A DNA stretch of 64,000 nt, taken from the NCBI RefSeq assembly GCF_001305575.3, contig NZ_CP012373.2, positions 2,046,001 through 2,110,000 of the forward strand, written 5' to 3'. How positions within the stretch are numbered: position 1 is the first letter of the stretch; every line of letters begins with the position of its first letter. Below are positions 18,106 to 27,271 of this stretch, in pieces. Source of the DNA: Beggiatoa leptomitoformis. GTDB taxonomy: Bacteria > Pseudomonadota > Gammaproteobacteria > Beggiatoales > Beggiatoaceae. The notes beneath the pieces were generated by a model. It was not told the DNA's origin, did no database searches, and worked only from the letters and a program-made list of their open reading frames with translations. The position numbers and the translations under genes are program-made.

Positions 18106-19944
18106 TTAACCTGCTAATGCACGTACTTTAACATAACTACCGGGGGCATTTTCAACAACAGGTAACTGCCCTGTTCCAGGGGTGCGCGCATCTACTTTCT
18201 CACCACCATATTGGTCAACCCATAATTCCCAATGTGGCCACCAAGAACCTTCATGCTTGCTTGCACCTTTTAACCATGTTTTGGGGTCATCAATGGTCTT
18301 GGTTTTGTCATTCGTGTAGTAAAAATATTTAGGTTTATAGGGCGGGTTAATAATCCCTGCAATATGCCCAGAACCACCCAGAATAAATTTAACCTCACCA
18401 GAAACTAATTGCGTGCCTGCATAAGTAGATTCCCAAGGGGCTATATGGTCTTCTTGTGCGGATACAAAACAAACTGGAATTTTAACGTTTCCTAAATCAA
18501 TCGGTTGTCCTGCTAAAACAACGTTATTAGGCGTTTTTAATGCGTTATTTAAATACATGCGGCGCAAATAAAAACTGTGCATTTTCGCTGGCATACGGGT
18601 GGAATCAGAATTCCAATATAACAAATCAAATGCACTGGCTTCTTTGCCCAGCAAATAATTATTAATGTGGAATGACCAAATCAAATCGTTAGCACGTAAC
18701 ATGGTAAACGTGGTTGCCATGTGACTTCCTTCTAAATAGCCTTTTTCATCCATCTTTTCTTCTAAGGCTTCGATTTGCTCTTCATCAATAAAAATACTCA
18801 GCTCACCGGGGTCTTTAAAATCTAACAAAGTAGTGAAAAGCGTCGCACTAACAATGCGTGTGTCATTCTTGCTTGCCATATAAGCTAAGGTACTGGTTAA
18901 AAGCGTACCGCCTAAACAATAGCCAACGGCATTAACTTCTTTTTCCCCAGTTGCTTGCTCGATAGCACCCAATGCGGCTAATGGACCTTCAAGCATATAA
19001 TCTTCAAAGTTTTTATCCGCTAAACGTGCGTCAGGATTGACCCAAGAAATAACAAAAACGGAATGTCCTTGGTCAACAGCCCATTTTACAAATGAGTTAT
19101 TTTCACGCAAATCAAGGATATAAAACTTATTAATCCATGGCGGAACAATCAACAAAGGCCGTTTGTAAACTTTTTCCGTGCTGGGTGTGTATTGGATAAG
19201 CTGCATTAAATCGTTTTGAAAAACGACTTTACCCGGTGTGACGGCGATATTTTTACCCGGTTCAAACGCTTCCAAATCAGTCATTTTAATGCTTAAATTT
19301 CCCTTACCGCGCTCTAAATCTTCAAGGAAATTATTTAACCCATTTAACAAGTTTTGTCCCCCCGTTTGTAACGTGAGAAATAAAACTTCAGGATTGGTTG
19401 CAACAAAATTAGTGGGTGCAAGTGCATCAATCAGTTGGCGGGTGTAAAAATCAATCTTTTTGGCGTTGGCGTGTTCGGCTTCTTTAATACCGATTTCTTT
19501 AATGGTATTGTGTAGCCATGTTGCTGAAAGTAAATAGCTTTGCTTAATTAAATCAAAGGCAGGGACGGTATTCCATGCTTCATGTTTAAACCGACGGTCA
19601 CCTTTAGCCGCATCAATATAAGGTTCTGTTTCTAAACCAAGTGTACGTTTAAAAACATTATCAGCCACTTTAATCTGTTCTTGCCAAAAGGACAAATTTG
19701 CTTCCATCAAGCTCACAGGATTCATCATAAAGTGCGTTACAAGTTCTTGTGAGGCACGACCGATATTGAGCGGGTCATGGTCAATATTAGGGATTGTACC
19801 TTGCTCCACTTTTTCTGCTTGTTGAGCCATTAAATGCGTCATAATTTTCTGGCTTTTATCCAAAATACCCTGCATTGTTTTTAGCAATGCTTCAGGGTTA
19901 TACCCTTCAAAAATAGGCAATTCACTGAGTGATTTGGGAAGCAT
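18106..19944 (-). CDS. phaC: class I poly(3-hydroxyalkanoate) synthase, 612 aa
   Basis: Polymerises hydroxyacyl-CoA into storage PHA on granules. The class I length (about 590-610) and N-terminal domain are present, including NPVSLMEANLSFWQEQ near residues 75-90 and DRRFKHEAWNTVPAFDLIKQ (116-135). The alpha/beta-hydrolase core carries the lipase-like box GYCLGG with nucleophile Cys343. The Asp is in AQEDHIAPW near 510 and the His in GSGHIAGIINPP near 540. An aggag site precedes the ATG at 19944. phaA and phaB are not adjacent. A PhaE-like subunit, normally paired with a short class III PhaC, is encoded 14 kb away. Confidence 0.96.
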   Translation of the reverse strand: MLPKSLSELPIFEGYNPEALLKTMQGILDKSQKIMTHLMAQQAEKVEQGTIPNIDHDPLNIGRASQELVTHFMMNPVSLMEANLSFWQEQIKVADNVFKRTLGLETEPYIDAAKGDRRFKHEAWNTVPAFDLIKQSYLLSATWLHNTIKEIGIKEAEHANAKKIDFYTRQLIDALAPTNFVATNPEVLFLTLQTGGQNLLNGLNNFLEDLERGKGNLSIKMTDLEAFEPGKNIAVTPGKVVFQNDLMQLIQYTPSTEKVYKRPLLIVPPWINKFYILDLRENNSFVKWAVDQGHSVFVISWVNPDARLADKNFEDYMLEGPLAALGAIEQATGEKEVNAVGYCLGGTLLTSTLAYMASKNDTRIVSATLFTTLLDFKDPGELSIFIDEEQIEALEEKMDEKGYLEGSHMATTFTMLRANDLIWSFHINNYLLGKEASAFDLLYWNSDSTRMPAKMHSFYLRRMYLNNALKTPNNVVLAGQPIDLGNVKIPVCFVSAQEDHIAPWESTYAGTQLVSGEVKFILGGSGHIAGIINPPYKPKYFYYTNDKTKTIDDPKTWLKGASKHEGSWWPHWELWVDQYGGEKVDARTPGTGQLPVVENAPGSYVKVRALAG

Positions 19945-20162
19945 TAAAGACTCCTATACGGTGATTGTTGTAAGTGCCAACAGGTCTTTATAACAAACAT
20001 TTATTGCAACGTTCACATCAGTTGACGTAAAGGTTACATACCAGTTTGTTATGGCACATCAATTTTAGGGATTAGTGAGTTGAATCTAATTGATTGTGCA
20101 ATGCACCATAGTAGCGTAGTGAGGGTAATATTGACAAGTTAAGAAAATGTACGGCTTTAATT

Positions 20163-20276
20163 GTCTGAACCACAATTTACGTAATTAACACAATTACCTT
20201 AATTAATACAAGAAGATAAAAATAATTGTCTTTAAATTGTGTTAATTATGGAAATTGTGTGAATTGCGGTTCAGAC
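20163..20276. repeat. 114-bp palindromic unit, copy A
   Basis: Starts gtctgaaccacaatt and ends gaattgcggttcagac. Long imperfect inverted arms meet at a central gataaaaataattgtcttt segment. Separated by one base from copy B. Confidence 0.9.
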
Positions 20277-20277
20277 T

Positions 20278-20391
20278 GTCTGAACCACAATTCGCATAAT
20301 TAACGCAATTACCCCAATTAATACAAAAAGATAAAAATAATTGCCTTTAAATTGTGTTAATTATGGAAATTGAGTGAATTGCGGTTCAGAC
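20278..20391. repeat. 114-bp palindromic unit, copy B
   Basis: Same ends and length as copy A with scattered substitutions. The period between copies is 115 bp. Confidence 0.9.
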
Positions 20392-20392
20392 T

Positions 20393-20759
20393 GTCTGAAC
20401 CACAATTCGCATATAGTAACCGTATTTTAAAAAGAGGATAAGAAATGACCTATTCAACAGATTTCCGTAAAAGTATTAGTTTCACTTGGTAATGCCTATT
20501 CGCCAAGCTGGTACTTGAACGCCCCACGCTTAAGTCCACTTGTACTCGGCAAGCGGAGCTTGCAAAGCAGGCATTACCAAGCAGAGCTTGGTAACAAGCA
20601 AATTGTTCTATGATGAGTTCTTTTTACTGATATTCTATTTAATCTTTTTATAGTACTGTTGCTATAATTAACACAATTACCCCAATTAATACAAAAAGAT
20701 AAAAATAATTATCTTTAAATTGTGTTAATTGTGGAAATTGAGTGAATTGCGGTTCAGAC
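20393..20759. repeat. 114-bp palindromic unit, copy C, interrupted
   Basis: Left part 20393-20413 and right part 20667-20759 add up to exactly 114 bp once the inserted element and one TA are removed. Confidence 0.9.
20414..20664 (+). mobile_element. 251-bp IS630/Tc1-type miniature element with TA target duplication
   Basis: Flanked by TA at 20412-20413 and 20665-20666. The terminal inverted repeats agree at 19 of the first 23 positions (left tagtaaccgtattttaaaaa; right, reversed, tagcaacagtactataaaaa). An ATG at 20444 opens MTYSTDFRKS, an IS630-type transposase start that soon ends. A palindromic block (20484-20600, outer arms ttggtaatgcct/aggcattaccaa) makes up the middle. It is too short to encode a transposase, so it would be mobilised in trans. 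Confidence 0.85.
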
Positions 20760-20775
20760 AATTAAAGGGTAAATC

Positions 20776-21828
20776 CTAGGGGAAGAAAACAATACGAAAG
20801 CCTTCGATACCATCACGGTAAGTAGAATTGCCGTAGCGGTAAGCAGAACGCACGCCATTTGCAAAGCTGCCCCAAGAGCCGCCGCGCAAAACCCAATATT
20901 CACTATTACTTTTATGTGCTTGCTGACTTCTTAGCGTATTATAGTTCCCTTCCCATTTATCCTCACACCATTCCCATACATTTCCCAACATATCACATAA
21001 CCCAAATGGGTTCGTATGCGCGTTCACTTTTTTACCCACAGGGTGTGGGTGTGTTTTTCCCCCTGAATTATCATTATACCAACAACGGTTATTATCTATA
21101 CTGTCGCCCCACCAGTAATTCGTTGTTGTCCCCGCTCGACACGCATATTCCCATTCCGCTTCGCTAGGTAAACGTATCGTTTTCCCTGATAATTTTGAGA
21201 GCTTTTCGCAGAACGCTACACAATCTGCCCAATTCACATTCTCAACTGGCAAATTGTTTCCTTTCCAATGCGATGGATTATTCCCCATCACTGCTTTCCA
21301 ATACGATGGATTATCCCCCATCACTGCCTTCCATTGCGCTTGCGTCACTGGATATTTCCCCATATAAAACGGCTGTTTTATCTTAACGTTATGCACAGGC
21401 TTTTCATTGTCTTCACCCTTTTCAGACCCCATCATAAACTCGCCTGCTGGTATTAAAACCATTTTAATATTGACAGACGGAGAAACCCGAAGTGAAAAAG
21501 TCTTTACAGGCTTTTCATCACTAGACCCATTATTCGAACCCATCATAAACTCACCCGCTGGTATTAAAACCATTTCAATACTGACAGACCAAGAAACCCG
21601 AAGTGAAAAAGTCTTTGCCCTCCCGTCTAACGCAACAGGCGGTAACGTAACAGGTGGCAATAGCTCTTGTATAAAAACTGAATCAGCCACACGTGGAAAA
21701 GGGTCTTTCCCTTGTAATGCTTTTACTCTTTCGCACCACGTACAAACAGATTTCTGCTGATAATACCAATGCTCAGGATTTGCCCGACACTGTACCAAAC
21801 CATCCTCTGCTTTCTTTAAACCTTCCAC
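20776..21828 (-). pseudogene. FGE-sulfatase (SUMF1) domain protein, 5'-truncated and internally duplicated, 350 codons
   Basis: The C-terminal half is a clear FGE/SUMF1-type domain: PVTQAQWKAVMG, RLPSEAEWEYACRAG, NPFGLCDMLGNVWEW and VLRGGSW...GFRIV. The Cys of the usual GFRC end is replaced by Ile, so formylglycine-generating activity is unlikely. The first 50 residues (EGLKKAEDGLVQCRANPEHW and CTWCERVK) resemble the C-terminal tail of a larger kinase-type protein. An in-frame TAG lies two codons before the GTG start and there is no good ribosome site. Two tandem duplications are visible: a 111-bp unit repeated at 21430 and 21541, and a 33-bp unit at 21265 and 21298. It may still be expressed. 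The call as a degraded gene is an inference. Confidence 0.65.
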
Positions 21829-21865
21829 CCACTACAAGTGAATATTCAACCAGTTCTAATGCAGA

Positions 21866-21906
21866 CGGCACGGACACCACCGCGTTAAACGATGTTGTCC
21901 GTGCCG
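21866..21906. repeat. dispersed hairpin repeat, copy 4
   Basis: Strong hairpin with arms cggcacggacaccac and gttgtccgtgccg around cgcgttaaacgat. It lies between the NAD-GDH stop and the FGE-like gene and could end transcription of gdh. Confidence 0.7.
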
Positions 21907-21935
21907 ATTTTATCAGTGGTTTATAGCCACTTTAT

Positions 21936-24900
21936 TTATAAAACACTGCGAATTTCTCTTAATGCGACAGATAACATGGCTAAATCCATCTTGTCTTGAT
22001 GACTTAAATCTGCCAATAACGCCAAGCTGCGTGTAATTCCTAATATATTCTGTGCCTTCCATTTTTCAAATAAAACATCAGCACTCAGATTATCAGGTGT
22101 TTCTTGAGCCAGCACGGCTAACGTTAATTCACGATGCGTGCGGAATAATTCATCCCGCAAGGAGGCCCGCGCGAGCGATGACCAACGATTATCACGCGGT
22201 AACGCTGTCATACAATCCCGTAACCAATGCAGTTGTAAACGTGTCCCCAATAAAAAGTGTACTTGTCCTACATACGCTAAACGTTGATTAAACGCATCTT
22301 CATCCGTGAAATGTATCGAGGTTGCATTCGTCACTTCGACAATATCTAGGGTGGAAAAATTAGTTTCTAAACTCACTACCCGTTGCGCAAGTGCTAAGGG
22401 AATGCCTGCATTAACCAATAATTGCAGTTTATCAGCGAGTAGTTGGCGGTCTTGTGGAACAATAATATCCCATAAGATACTGGTAAGACGTTTCACACCG
22501 GGGCGTAATGCGCTAACCATCTCTTGCATATTCAGTGGGGCGCGATGATTGCGGAGTAACCAGCGGGCGACTCTGTCAACTAATTTTCGTGCATCGAGCA
22601 TCATGCTGTATTGCACATCGGTTGTTATCTTGCCGTCTAAACTTTCAATATCTGTCCAAAGCGTTTTCATGTCGAAAATATCCCATGCAATGCGAAATGC
22701 ACGCACGGTGTCAGCAACGGGAAAGCCTGTGCCTTCTTGTAGAAGAAAGCTAAATACACTACTTCCCCGATTGACTACCATATTGGTGAGTTCAGTGGCG
22801 ACAATTTCGCGGTGTAAGCGATGTTCACGAATTTCTTTGTCAAAACGTTCAGGTAATTGTGTGGGAAAATAGTTGCACAAAACGGTGTGTAAATAGGGGT
22901 CGTCTGGTACGTCAGAGCTGAGTAATGCGTCATAAATGGTGATTTTGCTATAGGCAATTAAAATCGCAATTTCAGGCGCGGTGAGTCCAATGCCTTGCGC
23001 ACGGCGTTCTGCAATGGTTTTGTCGGTGGGTAAAAACTCTAGTTCGCGCGCCAGTTGTCCTTTGCTTTCTAGCTCGCGGATAAAGCGGGCATGTACATCA
23101 ATTAATGAGCTGGCGAGGAGTAGCGATAAACTGCGCGCTTGGGTTTGTAAGTAGTTGTTGCGTAGGACTAATTGCGCGACTGATTCGGTCATGTCGACTA
23201 ATAATTGGTCGCGTTGCTTTGCGGTCATATCGCCATTGCTGACGATGGCATTGAGGAGAATTTTAATATTGACTTCATGGTCGGAGCAGTCAACACCGCC
23301 AGAATTATCAATGGCATCTGTATTTAAGCGTCCACCAGTCAGTGCGTATTCAATTCGTCCGCGTTGGGTAAAGCCTAAATTCCCCCCTTCACCAACGACT
23401 TTGCAACGTAATTCTTGCCCATTTACGCGCAAGTTATCATTTGTACGGTCGCCAACATCGCTATGGTGTTCGGTACTTGCTTTTACATACGTGCCAATAC
23501 CGCCATTCCACAATAAATCAATGGGTGCGCATAATAAGGCGCGAATTAATTCATTCGGTGTGAGTGCATAGGCTTGAATACCTAAAAGCGTTCTTACTTC
23601 AGGTGTTAAAACAATAGATTTTACGGTGCGTGAATGAATCCCACCACCTTTAGAAATCAATTGATTATTGTAATCTCCCCACGTTGAGCGCGGTAATGCA
23701 AATAAACGCTGGCGTTCTACATAGCTGGTGTCAGGGTCAGGATTGGGGTCTAAAAAGATGTGTTGATGATTAAAGGCGGCAACGAGGCAAATATGAGGAG
23801 ACAATAACAGGCCATTGCCAAATACATCGCCCGACATGTCACCAATTCCTACCACTGTAAAATTCTGGGTTTGCGTATCGATACCCAGTTCACGAAAATG
23901 ACGTTTAACCGATTCCCACGCACCCCGTGCGGTAATGCCCATTTTTTTGTGGTCATAACCCGCAGACCCGCCAGAAGCAAAAGCATCCCCTAACCAAAAA
24001 CCGTATTCTTTCGCCAAGCCATTGGCAATATCAGAAAAAGTCGCTGTGCCTTTATCAGCAGCAACGACTAAATAGGGGTCATCGTCATCATGGCGCAAAA
24101 CATGGGGCGGTGGGACAATTTTATTGTCAACCAAGTTATCAGTTAAATCTAATAAACCGCGAATCAAGGTTTTATAACAAGCAATCCCTTCTGCTTGCAT
24201 GGCTTCGCGCCCGCCTTCTGTGGGAGGACGTTTACAAACAAAACCCCCTTTAGAGCCAACAGGTACGATAATGGCGTTTTTCACCATTTGTGCTTTAACC
24301 AAGCCTAACACTTCGGTGCGAAAATCTTCTAAACGGTCAGACCAGCGAATTCCCCCCCGCGCTACTTTGCCGCCCCGTAAATGAATGCCTTCCATGCGAG
24401 GCGAATAAACGAAAATTTCAAATAATGGGCGCGGTTCAGGCAAATCAGGGATTTTATGCGGATTTACTTTAAAGGAGAGATAGGGCTTAGGTTCGCCATT
24501 TGCCTCTTTTTGGAAGAAATTGGTGCGGAGCGTGGCTTGTATCACAGCAAGAAATTTACGCAGAATACGGTCTTCATCCAAACTGACAACGCTGTCTAAC
24601 GCGGTTTCTAACTGCTTTAACAAAACATCCGCTTTAATTTCTGCCGCTTGTTCAGGGTTGCAACGGGCATGAAATAATTTGGAAAGTAAGCAGGTGATTG
24701 ACAGATTATTAAATAAGGTTTGTTCAATATAGCTTTGGCTAAAACTGCTGCCTGCTTGGCGTATGTATTTGTAATAGGCGCGAAAAGTGACAATATCCCG
24801 CCAATTTAATTCAGGGTGTAATACCAAACGGTTAAAACCATCGTTCTCAATGTCACCCTGCCAAACCCGTTTAAAGGTTTCCTGAAAAGCTTGATTTAGT

Positions 24901-26816
24901 TGTTTAATATCAATCGTAACCGATGGCATGTGGGTTAAACCAAAATCTTGAATCCACATGGTTGGTTGTGTTGGCTCTGCGGCTAGGTGAATTTCATACG
25001 CATCCTCGCTGATAACCTTGACTCCCATGTTTTCCAACATAGGCAAGACATCTGACAAGGAAATATGTTTATCCAAATGAAATAGCTTAAACCGTAGGCT
25101 ATTATCTAAGGCTTCCAATGGTTTATACAAGTGCATTACCAATGGTTCGCCTGCCCGCAAGCGTTCTAGTTTTTCTGCATCATGAGCCGCATGACGCGGG
25201 TTAAAATGTTCACGATAAGCACTTGGAAATGCAGCACGATAACGGCGAAATAATTGTGTGCCTTTTTCTTCGCCATACATTTCTAATACCATCGTGTTTA
25301 ATACATCCTCCCAACCACTGATAATATCAACCAGTTGTGTTTCAATCTCTTTTACATCATAACGCGGGATTGTGTTGGAATCGGTGTGAACAACGAGATG
25401 GACTTGCGCAAGTGCTGATTCAGATAAATTAACGGTAGAATCAATACTATTCCCTTGAAAAGTCTTTAATAAAACGGCTTGCATCCGCTCACGCACAGCC
25501 GAGTCATAACGGTCGCGTGGGGCAAAGACTAGGCAGGAATAAAACCGTCTATACGTATCAGGACGCACGAATAAACGCACACGTTGTCGTTCTTGTAATT
25601 TTAAGATTCCCGTGACTATTTGAAACAATTCCGTTGCGTCCATTTGTAATAACTCATCACGCGGATATGTTTCTAAAATAGTGAGTAATTTACGTTGTTG
25701 ATGACTATTAGGACGATACCCTGCATGGGTAACAACTTGTTGTACTTTACGCTGTAAAAAGGGAATGTGTGCTGTGCTGAGATGATACAAGGTCGCGGTA
25801 TAAAGCCCGACAAATCGCCGCTCGCCAATCACTTCCCCTTGTTCGTTAAAGCGTTTTACGCCGATATAATCCATATAGCTGGCGCGATGAATCGTCGAGC
25901 GCGAATTCGCCTTTGTTAATAATAATAATTGTGGCTGACGCGCCAGTTGACGTAATGCTGGGGGTAATTCAGTAAATCCTTTAGAACTGCGTTCAACGGC
26001 GGATTCTTCACGCAAAATGCCCAAGCCTGAGCCTGCTACCACTCGTAATTCATCCTCACCATCGCGCTTGACTAATTTGTATTCTCGATAGCCTAAAAAG
26101 GTAAAACGGTCAGCTTGCAACCATGCTAAAAATGCAGTTGCTTCAGTAACTTCTTCACGTGCTATGCCAACAGGTGGCGTTGTTGTCAATTCCTCAATCA
26201 GCACACTCATCTGGGTTTTCATCACTTCCCAGTCATCTACGGCAGATTTTAGCGTTTGTAGGACACTTGCAATAGATTGTTGAATTTTTTCTAGTTGTAT
26301 CAAGTCAGTATGGCGGTCAATTTCAATATGCATAATCGACTCATAACAGTCGCTGCAACCCTCTTCTTGATGCGGTGATAGGGAGTATAAGGCTTGTAAA
26401 TTGCCTTGTTTATCACGTTCTACCCTTAAAATAGGGTGCGCAATAAGATGAATGGTCATATTGAGGCGAGTTAATGCCATTTGTACGGAATCAACAAGAA
26501 AGGGTCTATCACGGGTTAAAATACTAATAATCGTATGGGGTGACTGCCAACCATCTTGTTCAAACTGTGGATTAAAAACGCGAATTTTCACTTCATCATG
26601 TTGTCGTTGTCGTGAGAATTGCCAATAAGAGACGACTGCACCATATAAGTCGATAAGGCTTGCACGTTCTAAAACATCTTCAGGTGTGAGGAAGTTAAAG
26701 AAATACTCGGTAAACGTTTTTAGTTGGGAAAATTCGTTTGGTGGGAAATTTCGTTCTAAATTAGTTAGGATTTTCTGCAATAATTCAGTCGCTTGCACTT
26801 CAAGACTTAAAGACAT
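21936..26816 (-). CDS. large NAD-dependent glutamate dehydrogenase (GDH-180 type), 1626 aa
   Basis: Converts glutamate to 2-oxoglutarate and ammonia with NAD+ and is mainly catabolic. The size of about 1600 residues is characteristic. A long N-terminal ACT-like regulatory region (about 1-700) includes SILTRDRPFLVDSVQMAL near 85-105. The catalytic domain follows, with RGGKVARGGIRWSDRLEDFR near 815-835, VPVGSKGGFVCK near 860 and the Rossmann segment GIGDMSGDVFGNGLLL near 985. A C-terminal helical region completes it. An agaggg site precedes the ATG at 26816. It is a single gene, ending near a hairpin. It links amino-acid breakdown to the nitrogen pool that the nitrate genes in this window feed. 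Confidence 0.96.
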   Translation of the reverse strand: MSLSLEVQATELLQKILTNLERNFPPNEFSQLKTFTEYFFNFLTPEDVLERASLIDLYGAVVSYWQFSRQRQHDEVKIRVFNPQFEQDGWQSPHTIISILTRDRPFLVDSVQMALTRLNMTIHLIAHPILRVERDKQGNLQALYSLSPHQEEGCSDCYESIMHIEIDRHTDLIQLEKIQQSIASVLQTLKSAVDDWEVMKTQMSVLIEELTTTPPVGIAREEVTEATAFLAWLQADRFTFLGYREYKLVKRDGEDELRVVAGSGLGILREESAVERSSKGFTELPPALRQLARQPQLLLLTKANSRSTIHRASYMDYIGVKRFNEQGEVIGERRFVGLYTATLYHLSTAHIPFLQRKVQQVVTHAGYRPNSHQQRKLLTILETYPRDELLQMDATELFQIVTGILKLQERQRVRLFVRPDTYRRFYSCLVFAPRDRYDSAVRERMQAVLLKTFQGNSIDSTVNLSESALAQVHLVVHTDSNTIPRYDVKEIETQLVDIISGWEDVLNTMVLEMYGEEKGTQLFRRYRAAFPSAYREHFNPRHAAHDAEKLERLRAGEPLVMHLYKPLEALDNSLRFKLFHLDKHISLSDVLPMLENMGVKVISEDAYEIHLAAEPTQPTMWIQDFGLTHMPSVTIDIKQLNQAFQETFKRVWQGDIENDGFNRLVLHPELNWRDIVTFRAYYKYIRQAGSSFSQSYIEQTLFNNLSITCLLSKLFHARCNPEQAAEIKADVLLKQLETALDSVVSLDEDRILRKFLAVIQATLRTNFFQKEANGEPKPYLSFKVNPHKIPDLPEPRPLFEIFVYSPRMEGIHLRGGKVARGGIRWSDRLEDFRTEVLGLVKAQMVKNAIIVPVGSKGGFVCKRPPTEGGREAMQAEGIACYKTLIRGLLDLTDNLVDNKIVPPPHVLRHDDDDPYLVVAADKGTATFSDIANGLAKEYGFWLGDAFASGGSAGYDHKKMGITARGAWESVKRHFRELGIDTQTQNFTVVGIGDMSGDVFGNGLLLSPHICLVAAFNHQHIFLDPNPDPDTSYVERQRLFALPRSTWGDYNNQLISKGGGIHSRTVKSIVLTPEVRTLLGIQAYALTPNELIRALLCAPIDLLWNGGIGTYVKASTEHHSDVGDRTNDNLRVNGQELRCKVVGEGGNLGFTQRGRIEYALTGGRLNTDAIDNSGGVDCSDHEVNIKILLNAIVSNGDMTAKQRDQLLVDMTESVAQLVLRNNYLQTQARSLSLLLASSLIDVHARFIRELESKGQLARELEFLPTDKTIAERRAQGIGLTAPEIAILIAYSKITIYDALLSSDVPDDPYLHTVLCNYFPTQLPERFDKEIREHRLHREIVATELTNMVVNRGSSVFSFLLQEGTGFPVADTVRAFRIAWDIFDMKTLWTDIESLDGKITTDVQYSMMLDARKLVDRVARWLLRNHRAPLNMQEMVSALRPGVKRLTSILWDIIVPQDRQLLADKLQLLVNAGIPLALAQRVVSLETNFSTLDIVEVTNATSIHFTDEDAFNQRLAYVGQVHFLLGTRLQLHWLRDCMTALPRDNRWSSLARASLRDELFRTHRELTLAVLAQETPDNLSADVLFEKWKAQNILGITRSLALLADLSHQDKMDLAMLSVALREIRSVL

Positions 26817-27271
26817 GTTCCCTCTCCCTATTATTATTCGGTGGAGTTTAGAACATGCTTCTGTTGGAGAGGGAAATCAAGGTGGGAAATAGTGCTTAAA
26901 TTTTATAGTGCTTAGCGCGTGTTATCGTTAAAAAAGGGGATTGCTAAGGAAAGGGGGAATCTTTCTCTTTATGCCTTCATTATTGTTTAAGCTAAAATTT
27001 GACAAAAAGCGGATAAAATTTTCTTTTATTTTCATACTTATCTGCTAAATGACTTCATTTCGTCACAAGCAATAAAACTGTCAAGTTTCTGTGTCACAAT
27101 GCGCCTGTTAAATTTTATTCTCACTATAGATGCCACCCACTATAAACATTCGTTTCAGTAATAACCTGCTGAAAGGTAAGTGTGTATGCGTTGTAACCCT
27201 GATTTCACAGAAAACCTGACTAATACAAGGGGTGTAACATTGTTGTCATAAACCAACAATAGAATTATTTT
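26817..27271. other. intergenic region between divergent gdh and pst genes, 455 bp
   Basis: Should hold promoters for both directions. A candidate Pho box lies at 27078-27095. The inverted repeat ccctctcc/ggagaggg (26820-26827 and 26865-26872) sits over the gdh start. No gene recognised. Confidence 0.5.
27078..27095 (+). promoter_or_regulatory. candidate Pho box upstream of pstC
   Basis: ctgtcaa-gttt-ctgtgtc: two 7-mers in direct repeat separated by four bases, as in the PhoB site CTGTCAT-N4-CTGTCAT. The first matches 6 of 7 bases, the second only the leading four. It is about 175 bp before the pstC start. Confidence 0.4.

Larger units (their letters stand above)
19945..20775. other. repeat-rich intergenic region, 831 bp
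   Basis: Holds a three-copy palindromic array interrupted by a miniature mobile element (20163-20759). The first 200 bp, upstream of phaC, contain no recognisable regulatory site. Confidence 0.7.

Noticed and set aside
20163-20759. CRISPR array
   Set aside because: The repeated units are 114 bp, palindromic and adjacent with a one-base gap. There are no spacers, no short repeats and no cas genes.
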